27,161 nt of DNA from a virus. Below are positions 13,424 through 20,459 of the stretch, one piece after another. The notes below the pieces were generated by a model. It was given only the letters and a program-made list of their open reading frames with translations. It did not search any database and was not told the DNA's origin. Within the stretch, counting starts at the first letter, position 1. The number at the start of each line of letters is the position of its first letter. Location of the stretch: positions 1-27,161 of the IMG/VR virus record IMGVR_UViG_3300046000_008345; one strand, given 5' to 3'. The position numbers and the translations under genes are program-made.

Positions 13424-13920
13424 CCCCGGCGCAATTCCTGGCTCGCGTTGAACCGGATGCCAACAGCGGCTGCTGGCTATGGGCCTACGGAGGCCGCACG
13501 AGTGATGGCTACGGCACGGCCCAGCATACGAAAAAGACCCTTCTGGCTCACCGGGTGTCGTGGATGCTGCACCATGGCGAAATCCCCGCTGGTCACAGCG
13601 TTTGCCACAAGTGCGACACGCCCGCTTGCGTGAACCCTGCCCACCTGTTCACCGCCACCCAAGCCGAGAACATGGCGGATATGCGGGCCAAGGGCCGCGC
13701 TGACCGTAAGCACGGCGCCCGGAATGGGCGCGCCAAATTGTCGAACGATCAAGCAATGGAAATCCTGACCCTCTCGAAAATGGGTCTGTTTTCCAAGAGC
13801 GAGATCGCCCGGTCCTACGGCGTCGCGCCGTCGTCTGTCGCCCGCGTCATCAACGGCGAAACCTTCTCCCACCTCATCCATTCCCGCGCCCTTATCGAGG
13901 CTTCCCATGCGAACGTCTGA
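13420..13920 (+). CDS. HNH_3-type endonuclease, copy 2
   Basis: This 166-aa protein has 'GCWLW' (17-21), 'LAHRVSWMLHHGEIP' (42-56), 'CHKCDTPACVNPAHL' (62-76; H63, N72, H75) and 'TATQAENMADMRAKGRAD', then a C-terminal HTH ('LSNDQAMEILTL', 'SEIARSYGVAPSSVARVING'). Same family as copies 1 and 3 but clearly more distant. It overlaps the ERF gene by 14 bases. Confidence 0.88.
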   Translation: MTPAQFLARVEPDANSGCWLWAYGGRTSDGYGTAQHTKKTLLAHRVSWMLHHGEIPAGHSVCHKCDTPACVNPAHLFTATQAENMADMRAKGRADRKHGARNGRAKLSNDQAMEILTLSKMGLFSKSEIARSYGVAPSSVARVINGETFSHLIHSRALIEASHANV

Positions 13921-14578
13921 ATCTATCAAGGCCCTGGCGCCCGCCCTGACCGCTGCCCTTGGCAAGCTGGAAGGCGCGGCCAAGAACGCCAAGAACCCGC
14001 ACTTTAAGAACACCTATGCCGACCTCGCGTCGGTCGTGGAGGCCAGCCGGGAAATCCTCGCGGCTCAGGATTTGGCCGTGATGCAATCGCCCGGCTTGAT
14101 CGTGGAGGGCCGTCTGCAACTCTTCACCCGGATCATCCACAAGTCCGGTGAATGGATCGAGGGCGAGTTCCACATGCCGCTCGCCAAGTCGGACCCGCAA
14201 GCCACGCTCGCCACGCTGACCTATGCCCGGCGCGGCGCCCTCATGGCTATTCTTGGCATCCCGGCGGTTGATGATGACGGGGAGACGGCGGTAGGCAGGG
14301 GAACGGACGGCGCCGCAGCTAGTGGCCCGCGTGACGCCGCCCCAGCCCGTCCGGTTCAGCCTCCCGCCGCGCCAACATTGGCCGAGCGCGCTAACCGGCT
14401 GGAATCCGCCATGCGTGCGAAGGCCGGTCAACCGGAGGCGGTGCAGAAGGTGTTTGACCAAGGCGCATCGCTTTGCGCGGAGCTTGACCAGAAGTCGCCC
14501 GAACGTCTCGCCGAACTTGAGACGCTGTTGAAACTGCTTCTGACCGCGCCGGAAGCCTTTGCGGTAGCCGCAGAATGA
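13907..14578 (+). CDS. erf: ERF-family single-strand annealing recombinase
   Basis: This 223-aa protein matches the ERF family, which anneals complementary single strands in phage recombination and circularisation (P22 Erf). Visible: 'NPHFKNTYADLASVVEASRE' (22-41), 'VMQSPGLIVEGRLQLFTRII' and 'LTYARRGALMAILGIPAVDD' (104-123), which holds the conserved tyrosine-arginine segment and acidic end. A Pro/Ala-rich linker and a helical C-terminus follow, as in Erf. The ATG lies inside the end of the HNH gene (14-base overlap). With NinB downstream it forms the recombination module. Confidence 0.88.
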   Translation: MRTSESIKALAPALTAALGKLEGAAKNAKNPHFKNTYADLASVVEASREILAAQDLAVMQSPGLIVEGRLQLFTRIIHKSGEWIEGEFHMPLAKSDPQATLATLTYARRGALMAILGIPAVDDDGETAVGRGTDGAAASGPRDAAPARPVQPPAAPTLAERANRLESAMRAKAGQPEAVQKVFDQGASLCAELDQKSPERLAELETLLKLLLTAPEAFAVAAE

Positions 14579-15093
14579 GCGCCCCATCCTACAGCCTGGA
14601 ACGCGCCACCGCCGCCGCCAAGGCCCTTGCCGACGCCATCCGAACAGCCGACGCCACGGCAGAGGATGACCTGATCGCGGACATGATCGAGGGCGAAGGG
14701 GACGCAATGGCTGGCGTCTCCCGCCTGTTGCGCTGGATGGCCGAACGCAACGCCTACATCGCCGCGCTGAAGGAAGCCGCGTCCGATATGGCAGAGCGCC
14801 GCAAGCGGTTCGAGGCTGGCGTTGATACCGCCCGCGCTGCACTGGCGACGTTCCTCGATACCGTGGGCCTTTCCAAGCTTGAACGCCCGGAGGCGACCCT
14901 ATCGCTTCGCCCGGCTGGTCCGTCTGTCGTCTACGGCGCCGACTTTAACGCGGAGGGGCTCCCCGAGGAATTGCGCCGCTGGAAATGCGAGGCCGACCGA
15001 CCCGCCGTCAAAGCCGCCCTAGAGGCTGGCGAGGAAGTCCCCGGCGCTACGCTGAACAACGGCGGGACGGTGTTGACGGTGCGCGTGCGCTAA
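14575..15093 (+). CDS. Siphovirus Gp157-family protein
   Basis: This 172-aa protein reads like the Gp157 family: a long N-terminal helical coiled-coil part with 'DDLIADMIEGEGDAMAGVSR' and 'MAERRKRFEAGVDTARAALA', then 'FLDTVGLSKLERPEATLSLR' and 'DFNAEGLPEELRRW', ending in a 'PGATLNNGGTVLTVRVR' strand. Members are common beside phage recombinases; the biochemical role is not established (links to phage resistance have been suggested for one member). ATGA overlap with ERF indicates coupling. Confidence 0.8.
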   Translation: MSAPSYSLERATAAAKALADAIRTADATAEDDLIADMIEGEGDAMAGVSRLLRWMAERNAYIAALKEAASDMAERRKRFEAGVDTARAALATFLDTVGLSKLERPEATLSLRPAGPSVVYGADFNAEGLPEELRRWKCEADRPAVKAALEAGEEVPGATLNNGGTVLTVRVR

Positions 15094-15491
15094 TGAGCGG
15101 ACCCACCGTCATCCTGTCGGGCATGGTCCGACGCGAACAGGCTTGCCGCCTAGTCAACGCCGCTCCCGCTGGGTCAGTGGTGAAGATCGAAAAGCCCAGA
15201 CGCTCGCTACCCCAGAACGCCCGGCTGCACGCCATGATTACCGACGTGGCGCAACAGGTCGAATGGGCGGGTTCAAAGCGCAGCGTCGAGGCGTGGAAGG
15301 ACATATTCACCGCCGCCCTACGCTCTGCCAATCACGGCCTGGATGTGGTCCCCGGCCTTAACGGCGGGTTCGTTCTGCTTGGAATGCACACATCTGGAAT
15401 GTCGGTTGCCGAGGCTGGCGACCTGATGACGCTCATTGAGGCCTTCGCCGCAGAGCATGGCGTGACCCTGGAACGGGAGGAAGCAGCGTGA
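15093..15491 (+). CDS. ninB: NinB-family recombination protein
   Basis: This 132-aa protein has the NinB layout: 'KIEKPRRSLPQNARLHAMIT' (28-47), 'DVAQQVEWAGSKRSVEAWKD', and the C-terminal 'TSGMSVAEAGDLMTLIEAFA' helix pair. In lambda NinB (Orf) binds single-strand DNA and SSB and can replace RecFOR. I chose ATG 15093, overlapping the previous stop (TAATG); the upstream extension is a shadow. Neighbours ERF and Gp157 fit a recombination module. Confidence 0.8.
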   Translation: MSGPTVILSGMVRREQACRLVNAAPAGSVVKIEKPRRSLPQNARLHAMITDVAQQVEWAGSKRSVEAWKDIFTAALRSANHGLDVVPGLNGGFVLLGMHTSGMSVAEAGDLMTLIEAFAAEHGVTLEREEAA

Positions 15492-15820
15492 AACCCAACC
15501 TAACCCTTACGCGCTGGGCCGCACTGAAGGCGCTCAAAGCCTCTGTCGCCCTGCGCCGCCGCCCGTTCTTGGCGCGGGAGTTGATCTACGCCGGAGGGCG
15601 TAGGGGACGTATGATTGCCGCCACCGGGCCAACAATGGAAAGCTTGCGCGGCGCTGGTTGGATTGAGGCGGTCCCCGTCTGCAAGCCCGGCGAAGCGATG
15701 CCGTTTAGGTCGAGCGGGCCGATGATGGCGTGGCAGGTTACGGAGGCCGGTCATGCAGCGATTGCGGCCTGTCCCGACACATTCCCGAACGGCCCGGTAT
15801 GTGATGGGGACGCCGCATGA
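15488..15820 (+). CDS. Hypothetical protein, possible winged helix, 110 aa
   Basis: The start is GTG 15488, overlapping the previous stop. The protein is basic at the N-terminus ('LKALKASVALRRRPF'), with 'ATGPTMESLRGAGWIEAV' and 'MAWQVTEAGHAAIAA', an arrangement resembling a winged-helix wing ('AWQVTEAG' strand following a helix-turn-helix). That resemblance is weak. Located between NinB and the methyltransferase-like gene. Confidence 0.6.
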   Translation: MKPNLTLTRWAALKALKASVALRRRPFLARELIYAGGRRGRMIAATGPTMESLRGAGWIEAVPVCKPGEAMPFRSSGPMMAWQVTEAGHAAIAACPDTFPNGPVCDGDAA

Positions 15821-16542
15821 CCCCCCGCCCTCTCACAGCCTCTAGCTACCGGTTCGCAGCGAAGCGCATCTTGATCGGCTGCGAGACCAGCGGCGTTGTT
15901 CGTAGGGCATTCGCGGCGCGCGGGCATGACGTCTGGTCCTGCGACCTGTTGCCTGCCGAGGACGGTAGCAACCGCCACATCCGGGGCGACATTCGGGACC
16001 ACCTGAACGACGGCTGGGACATGCTCGCCGTCCTGCACCCGCCGTGCACCCGGCTCTGCAACAGCGGCGTCCGGTGGCTTTCGACACCGCCACCAGGACG
16101 AACCCGCGACGAGATGTGGGCTGATCTTGACGAAGGCGCCGCGCTGTTCTCGGCCTGCTGGAACGCGCCTATTGAGCGGGTCGCAGTCGAGAACCCGGTG
16201 ATGCACAAGCACGCCCGCGACAGGATCGAGAACTATCAGCGGCAGGCCCAGACGGTGCAGCCGTGGTGGTTCGGCGATCCGGCCTTCAAGGCGACGAGCC
16301 TCTACCTGCGCGGCCTGCCCCCGCTGGTCCCGACCAATCGCTTGACCCCGCCGAAGCCCGGCACGGACGAACACAAGGCCTGGTCCGCGATCCACCGCGC
16401 ACCACCGGGGCCGAACCGCTGGGCGTTCCGGTCGCGCACGTTCGACGGAATCGCCGCCGCAATGGCCGACCAGTGGTCCGAGGCCGCAGCCCTTGATGCA
16501 GCCGGGCAACCTGACCTGTTTTCTGAACTGGAGAGACAATGA
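15817..16542 (+). CDS. Compact DNA cytosine methyltransferase-like protein
   Basis: This 241-aa protein keeps several C5-cytosine methyltransferase signatures in order: an SAM-site-like 'GCETSGVVRRAFAARGHDVW' (21-40), 'CDLLPAED' and 'HIRGDIRD' (acidic motif), the catalytic-loop-like 'HPPCTRLCNSG' (74-84; PPC at 75-77), and 'VAVENPVMHKHAR' with ENP (125-127). It is much shorter than real 5mC enzymes and lacks an evident target-recognition domain, so activity is uncertain; relatives in other phages are annotated as methyltransferases without proof. Position between recombination genes and integrase gives no clear clue. It could modify phage DNA against restriction. Confidence 0.7.
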   Translation: MTPRPLTASSYRFAAKRILIGCETSGVVRRAFAARGHDVWSCDLLPAEDGSNRHIRGDIRDHLNDGWDMLAVLHPPCTRLCNSGVRWLSTPPPGRTRDEMWADLDEGAALFSACWNAPIERVAVENPVMHKHARDRIENYQRQAQTVQPWWFGDPAFKATSLYLRGLPPLVPTNRLTPPKPGTDEHKAWSAIHRAPPGPNRWAFRSRTFDGIAAAMADQWSEAAALDAAGQPDLFSELERQ

Positions 16543-16835
16543 CCGACCTGAACAAGCTGGCGGATGAGTTGGAAGGGCTGGCGAAAGACGCCGACAAAGG
16601 CTCGTGGGATGACCGCGCTAAGGCAAACGCTTCGCTTCGCAACGCGCTGATCGTCAACATCCCCACCATCCTCTCCGCCCTTCGTGATGCAGGGAAGATG
16701 CGGGAGGCGGCTGCTCAGTTTCGAGACGCTGTGTCTGCGCCAATTCCGACCGGTCCCGACTATTATGCGTGGGTAGCCCAAGGGCGCGAGGCCCGCGAAA
16801 AACTAGACGCCGCTCTCAAGACGGAGGGGGAGTGA
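16539..16835 (+). CDS. Hypothetical protein, 98 aa
   Basis: An acidic helical protein (MTDLNKLADELEGLAKDADK...) with a central 'ALIVNIPTILSALRDAGKMR' helix; I recognise similar small phage proteins by general look but no named family. ATGA overlap with the previous gene and TGATG with the next. Not membrane-bound. Confidence 0.65.
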   Translation: MTDLNKLADELEGLAKDADKGSWDDRAKANASLRNALIVNIPTILSALRDAGKMREAAAQFRDAVSAPIPTGPDYYAWVAQGREAREKLDAALKTEGE

Positions 16836-17131
16836 TGACCACCCTCCCCGAATACCAAGAAGCGCGAGAGCGGTTGGAGGCGTGGATTAACGCGCCCGGC
16901 ACGGACAATGAAACCGTGTGCATACGGTCAACAATCGCCACCATTACGGCGGGCGACCTCCGCCTCCTCCTCGCTGGCCCTCCTGTAAGCAGAGAGGATG
17001 TGGCGAGGGCAATCTGTGACGCGGAATGGGCCGGATCGCAGCCGTGGGATCGCAAGGTGGAAAGTTTCAAGCAGCGTTACCTGGACATCGCCGACGCCAT
17101 CGCCGCACTCTACCGAGGAGAGACGAAGTGA
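16835..17131 (+). CDS. Hypothetical protein, 98 aa
   Basis: The start ATG 16835 overlaps the preceding stop; the upstream extension is a shadow. The product (MTTLPEYQEARERLEAWINA...) has 'VSREDVARAICDAEWAG' and 'KQRYLDIADAIAAL', a pattern seen in many small phage proteins of unknown role. The stop overlaps GTG 17128. Confidence 0.65.
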   Translation: MTTLPEYQEARERLEAWINAPGTDNETVCIRSTIATITAGDLRLLLAGPPVSREDVARAICDAEWAGSQPWDRKVESFKQRYLDIADAIAALYRGETK

Positions 17132-17400
17132 CTGGTTCAGATCAACCCCGGCCCGTCATGGCCCCAAACGGCCACACCGACAGCGGAGCCCATTTGACCG
17201 GGTGGCAACCCATCGAGACGGCCCCAATGGATGGGGCGGAAGTTTTGGCGGGGAAGTTAGAGCGCGGTGCGGTCATGTGGCCGCTCCGATCGCGCTTCGA
17301 CGGGGCATGGACGGCACGCTTTGGCGAGGAAGACTGGCGCTCGTATGACCCGCAGCCCACACACTGGATGCCCCTCCCTCCCGCTCCCGAGGGAACATGA
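17128..17400 (+). CDS. DUF551-like protein
   Basis: This 90-aa protein begins at GTG 17128. It contains 'GWQPIETAPMDGAEVLAG' (about 24-41) and ends 'PTHWMPLPPAPEGT'; these two blocks are the signature of the DUF551 family, small proteins frequent in phages and host islands. Role unknown. Overlaps both neighbours by four bases. Confidence 0.75.
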   Translation: MTGSDQPRPVMAPNGHTDSGAHLTGWQPIETAPMDGAEVLAGKLERGAVMWPLRSRFDGAWTARFGEEDWRSYDPQPTHWMPLPPAPEGT

Positions 17401-17591
17401 CCAGGGCGGCGACATTCAAGCAGGGCGACGTTTCCAAGGCCATCAAGGTTGTGGAAAGCGGGGGTAAGTGTGTCGTGGCTGTGGACTTCCCGAAGGAAGG
17501 CGGCTTCCGCCTATTGCTTGGCGAGCCCGTTGAGATTGCCCCTATCCGCCGGAGCGGCGTGAACGAATGGGATGAGGTTCTCGCCATATGA
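17397..17591 (+). CDS. Small protein preceding integrase, 64 aa
   Basis: A 64-aa protein (MTRAATFKQGDVSKAIKVVE...) with an N-terminal 'KQGDVSKAIKVVESGGK' helix of a type commonly found immediately upstream of tyrosine integrases in alphaproteobacterial phages. It may help excision or be a small DNA-binding partner, but it has no clear excisionase signature. ATGA overlap with integrase suggests coupled synthesis. Confidence 0.65.
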   Translation: MTRAATFKQGDVSKAIKVVESGGKCVVAVDFPKEGGFRLLLGEPVEIAPIRRSGVNEWDEVLAI

Positions 17592-18652
17592 AAGCCGTGG
17601 CGAAGATTGACCTTCCTTACGTTCAGGTCTTCCGGGATCGTCACGGGACGCTTCGCCACTACTACCGCCGTCGAGGTCACACAACGACCGCTCTACCGGG
17701 TCAGGCCGGGTCTGCCGAGTTCATGGAAGCCTATCGGGAGGCCGAGGCCAGAACCCGCCCGCCCGTCGCTCAGAAGGCCGTTCAGCCCCGATCAATTCAC
17801 GCCCTGGTGTCCAAATACTATCAGTCAGTTGATTATCTGGATTTGCGGGAAAGCACGAAGCGCGGCTATCGCAACATGCTAGACCGCTTCCGCGAAAAGC
17901 ACGGGGACAAGGGCGCCGCCAGTATCGAGCCGAAGCACCTGGAAGCCATATTCCTTTCAATGGCCGCTACGCCCGGCGCGACCGTCAATCTTCGCAAGCG
18001 GCTTCGCAAGGTGTTCCGTCTCGCCGTCAGGCTGGGTTGGCGGTCAGACAACCCTGTTGACGCAACGGAGTTCCGGCGCAAACGGTCGGGAGGCTTCAAG
18101 CCGTGGACCGAGGACGACATAGCGGCCTATCAAGACCGATGGCCCACAGGGACGCGCGAGAGGCTTGCGCTGGCCCTGTTGCTATACACCGGCCAACGCC
18201 GCAGCGATGTGGTCGGGATGGGGCGCCAGCACGTCTCAGCGGGGCGCATTAGCGTTCGCCAGCTTAAGACCGACGCACGGCTAAAAATCAGGCTGCACCC
18301 GGCGTTGCTGACAGAGATCGAAGCGCATTCGGGGATGACGTATCTGACGACGCACCAGGGCGCCGCGTTCACCGCCGCCGGGTTCGGGAATTGGTTCAGG
18401 GAAAAGGCGCTAGAGGCCGGGGTCGATAAGACCGCGCATGGCCTACGCAAAGCCGCCGGTCGGCGCATGGCCGAGGCGGGATGCACGGCGAAGGAAATTG
18501 CCGCCGTGCTGGGGCATCGGACGCTATCCGAAGTTGCCCGATATACGAGCGATGCCGATCAGGTTTTGCTCGCTGATTCCGCCGCCGATAAACTGGAGGC
18601 GAACGAAACGGGACGGGCCGGTGTCAAACCTGCTGTGTCAAACCATTCCTAA
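17588..18652 (+). CDS. int: Tyrosine-family integrase
   Basis: This 354-aa enzyme has the expected parts: an N-terminal arm-binding-like region (1-60), a SAM-like core-binding domain (about 70-165, 'IHALVSKYYQSVDYLDLRES'), and a catalytic domain. Catalytic residues are all visible: R204 in 'TGQRRSD', K227 in 'QLKTDA', H284 and R287 in 'HGLRK', H310 in 'LGHRTL' and Y319 in 'ARYTSD'. It would integrate and excise the phage genome by site-specific recombination. It is the last gene of the rightward operon. The last codons contain two copies of the GTGTCAAACC motif that recurs in the region downstream. Confidence 0.95.
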   Translation: MKAVAKIDLPYVQVFRDRHGTLRHYYRRRGHTTTALPGQAGSAEFMEAYREAEARTRPPVAQKAVQPRSIHALVSKYYQSVDYLDLRESTKRGYRNMLDRFREKHGDKGAASIEPKHLEAIFLSMAATPGATVNLRKRLRKVFRLAVRLGWRSDNPVDATEFRRKRSGGFKPWTEDDIAAYQDRWPTGTRERLALALLLYTGQRRSDVVGMGRQHVSAGRISVRQLKTDARLKIRLHPALLTEIEAHSGMTYLTTHQGAAFTAAGFGNWFREKALEAGVDKTAHGLRKAAGRRMAEAGCTAKEIAAVLGHRTLSEVARYTSDADQVLLADSAADKLEANETGRAGVKPAVSNHS

Positions 18653-18844
18653 GCCCAACGCCATAAGGGGTTGCGGGGGAGGGTGGTAGGCCCGGAGGGA
18701 CTGTCTGAATCGAGGGAAATCAACGCGATGCGGTGTCAAACCCCGTTTGACGACCCCAAGCCCCGCTTGGCGTTGCGCGGGGAGTGTCAAACCCCGTTTG
18801 ACGACCCCAAGCCCCGCTTGGCGTTGCGCGGGGAGTGTCAAACC
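18621..18844 (+). repeat. GTGTCAAACC motif array with 51-bp tandem repeat
   Basis: GTGTCAAACC occurs at 18621, 18635, 18733, 18784 and 18835. The copies at 18733-18783 and 18784-18834 head two 51-bp units identical as far as I can see, and a third begins at 18835 and stops after 10 bases. Each unit also contains small hairpins: GTCAAAC/GTTTGAC around CCC, CCAAGC/GCTTGG around CCC, and CCCCGC/GCGGGG. This may be an array of integrase arm-type sites or an expandable tandem repeat. Confidence 0.85.
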
Positions 18845-19026
18845 TCTAGCGCCCGAATTGCCACCACTTGCGCGGCTTGACCGTCGCGGCATGAGCATCC
18901 ACCAGCGCGACCACGCCAGCGCGCCGGGCGTCTTGAAAAGCTAGGAGATTTTCGGCAAAATGCCGGGGTGGCGATGCGTCCTACCGCACGACCACCCCTA
19001 ACCGCCAGAGCCCCAAGGAGGCCCCG
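18653..19026. other. Non-coding region after integrase, probable attP
   Basis: This 374-bp stretch has no convincing gene. It holds the tandem repeats at 18733-18844, a GANTC site (18707-18711), and a promoter match for the downstream HNH gene. No tRNA 3' end or other recognisable attachment core was found. Being directly downstream of integrase and full of repeats, it is the best candidate for the phage attachment site and integrase arm sites. Confidence 0.45.
18933..18961 (+). promoter_or_regulatory. Candidate promoter for HNH gene at 19027
   Basis: TTGAAA (18933-18938) and CAAAAT (18956-18961) are 17 bases apart, matching five and four of six sigma-70 positions. It sits 65 bases before ATG 19027, which has an AAGGAGG ribosome site, so this nuclease gene may have its own promoter. 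Confidence 0.4.
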
Positions 19027-19527
19027 ATGGCTAAGACCACGTTATCCGACCAGAACTTTTTTGAGAAGCACGGCGCCAAGATTGCTTTCGCCGGTCCAGA
19101 TGATTGCTGGCTGTGGGTGGCGGGAAAGAACAGCCACGGATACGGCTCGGTCCGGGCGCGCGGACGTGCTCGTTACGCACATCGCGAGGCATACGAGGCC
19201 AAAAACGGGCGCGGCTCTGCTGAAGGCTTCGTCTGCCGCCACAAGTGCGACACCCCGGCCTGTGTGAACCCGGATCACCTTTTGCTTGGCACACAGGCTG
19301 ACAATGTGCGCGACATGGCAGATCGCGGGCGGCGCAGGGTCGTGCCCAGTAATGGCGAAGACCACGGCAACGCCAAGCTTACCGAGGCCGACGTGAGGAC
19401 GATCCGGGCAACTTACGTTCCCCGCAGCAGAACCCACGGGACATACGCACTCGGACGACGGTTCGGGGTCGATCCGGGGACGATAGGCAGGGTCGTCCAC
19501 CGTCAGGCGTGGGGCCATACTTTGTAA
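19027..19527 (+). CDS. HNH_3-type endonuclease, copy 3
   Basis: This 166-aa protein has 'DCWLWVAG' (26-33), 'RYAHREAYEAKNG' (49-61), 'RHKCDTPACVNPDHL' (71-85; H72, N81, H84) and the identical 'GTQADNVRDM' found in copy 1, then 'KLTEADVRTIRATY', also identical to copy 1, and an HTH end ('LGRRFGVDPGTIGRVVHRQA'). It has an AAGGAGG ribosome site and probably its own promoter, unlike the operon-embedded copies. It lies between the presumed attachment region and the lysis genes, with which it converges at a 14-base gap. Confidence 0.88.
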   Translation: MAKTTLSDQNFFEKHGAKIAFAGPDDCWLWVAGKNSHGYGSVRARGRARYAHREAYEAKNGRGSAEGFVCRHKCDTPACVNPDHLLLGTQADNVRDMADRGRRRVVPSNGEDHGNAKLTEADVRTIRATYVPRSRTHGTYALGRRFGVDPGTIGRVVHRQAWGHTL

Positions 19528-19541
19528 GTTATTGGCCCGCC

Positions 19542-19856
19542 CTATCGCTTCCAGAACTCATACCACGGCTTGGGAGTCACCACCTGCGTGTGGGCGTCAA
19601 TAATCGCCACTGCCGCCGCGCGGCGTCCATCGCAAATGCTAAGAGCCGCCTCTTGGCGAACGATGAGCCCGCCCAAGTCTCCAACCGTCTCCAGCGCCGT
19701 TAAATCGGCCCTAGCGCACGGCTCCCGAAACGTCGGGGGAATGTTGATCGTCACCGGCTGGGGATTGCTCGCGCATCCGCTCAAGCTCACCGCGAAGGCT
19801 ATCGGCAAAAGCAGGGTCGAGAGGCGCAGCGGCGCCGGGTGCGGTCTGGACAACAT
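19542..19856 (-). CDS. Rz1: Rz1-like outer-membrane spanin lipoprotein
   Basis: This 104-aa protein has a basic N-terminus, a hydrophobic stretch 'LLLPIAFAVSLSG' and the lipobox LSGC (25-28), so it should be lipidated at Cys28 and placed in the outer membrane. The mature part is proline-rich near the start ('PQPVTINIPPTF') with paired cysteines at 42 and 70. It overlaps the 3' end of the Rz-like gene by 146 bases in another frame, the arrangement characteristic of phage spanin pairs, which fuse inner and outer membranes in the last lysis step. It ends 'PWYEFWKR' and is somewhat longer than lambda Rz1. Confidence 0.8.
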   Translation of the reverse strand: MLSRPHPAPLRLSTLLLPIAFAVSLSGCASNPQPVTINIPPTFREPCARADLTALETVGDLGGLIVRQEAALSICDGRRAAAVAIIDAHTQVVTPKPWYEFWKR

Positions 19857-20076
19857 CGACTGACCTTTCAGCCTGGGTGCGGATTGTGACTTCGCTGCGG
19901 ATCACGCGTTCTGCAATCTCGCCGGTCTGTTGATTGAGGGAGGCTTGCTGTTCGGCGGCGACCACGCGGGCGTTGGCATTGGCGAGAGCCTTGCGCGTCC
20001 ACCAGACGTAAGCGCCACCCGCGAGGATGGCCGCGACGACTAGCCCGGCGAGGATCATGCGGGCCTGCGTCATCAT
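19711..20076 (-). CDS. Rz: Rz-like inner-membrane spanin
   Basis: I chose ATG 20076 (MMTQARMILAGLVVAAILAG...), whose ATGA overlaps the endolysin stop; upstream in-frame residues are a shadow. The 121-aa product has one N-terminal transmembrane helix (about 7-26) and a periplasmic helical part ('LANANARVVAAEQQASLNQQ', 'ERVIRSEVTIRTQAERS') likely to form a coiled coil, as in i-spanins. Its 3' end contains the start of the Rz1-like gene. The pair sits right after the endolysin, the normal lysis order. Confidence 0.8.
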   Translation of the reverse strand: MMTQARMILAGLVVAAILAGGAYVWWTRKALANANARVVAAEQQASLNQQTGEIAERVIRSEVTIRTQAERSVDVVQTAPGAAAPLDPAFADSLRGELERMREQSPAGDDQHSPDVSGAVR

Positions 20077-20459
20077 TTGGGATACTGTGCCCACGGCAGT
20101 TCCCAGTGCGGACCATCTTTGAACGTGCGCCAATCGCCGCCCCAGGTGAGCGGAACGCCGAGTTCCGCAGCCGACGCCTTCACCGTTTTGGCGAGCCGGT
20201 TATACAGCGGCCAATCCCATGACACGGCGCCGTTGATGACCGGCGCCAAGTCAACCGCGTGGCCCGTCAGGTGGCGGCTGTTCATCGTCTTCGTGGCCTT
20301 CTGCGCGAACAGTTGGCGTTGCCGGTCGATGGTGCGGACGCCCTCCAGAACGGCAAAGTCGAGGTCTGACTTTTGGATTGCGAGCTGCACCACCTTGACC
20401 AGATCGGGATGCACGCCGGTCAGGCGGGTCAGGCTGCGAGCGCCGAGGGCGAAGGTCAT
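20073..20459 (-). CDS. Endolysin, M15-family peptidoglycan peptidase
   Basis: This 128-aa protein has the M15 (VanY/L-Ala-D-Glu peptidase) zinc pattern: 'SRHLTGHAVDL' (61-71; zinc ligands H63 and D70) and 'GPHWEL' (116-121; H118), with D109 in 'WGGDW' as probable catalytic base. It also has 'AVLEGVRTIDRQRQLFA' typical of the family. No signal peptide, so release should need a holin. ATG 20459 overlaps the holin-candidate stop (ATGA). Length is typical for phage single-domain M15 endolysins. Confidence 0.9.
   Translation of the reverse strand: MTFALGARSLTRLTGVHPDLVKVVQLAIQKSDLDFAVLEGVRTIDRQRQLFAQKATKTMNSRHLTGHAVDLAPVINGAVSWDWPLYNRLAKTVKASAAELGVPLTWGGDWRTFKDGPHWELPWAQYPK

Noticed and set aside
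13892-14842. 316-aa minus-strand ORF
   Set aside because: Antisense to ERF and Gp157 genes; Arg/Gly-rich shadow.
15751-16539. 262-aa minus-strand ORF
   Set aside because: Antisense to the methyltransferase-like gene, whose motifs are clear.
18733-18844. CRISPR array
   Set aside because: The units are tandem with no spacers between them, and no cas gene is present.
18638-18898. 86-aa minus-strand ORF with internal peptide repeats
   Set aside because: The repeats are just the translated 51-bp DNA tandem repeat; no ribosome site, no domain.
18845-19026. tRNA or tRNA fragment as attachment core
   Set aside because: No T-loop or acceptor-stem pattern was found on either strand.
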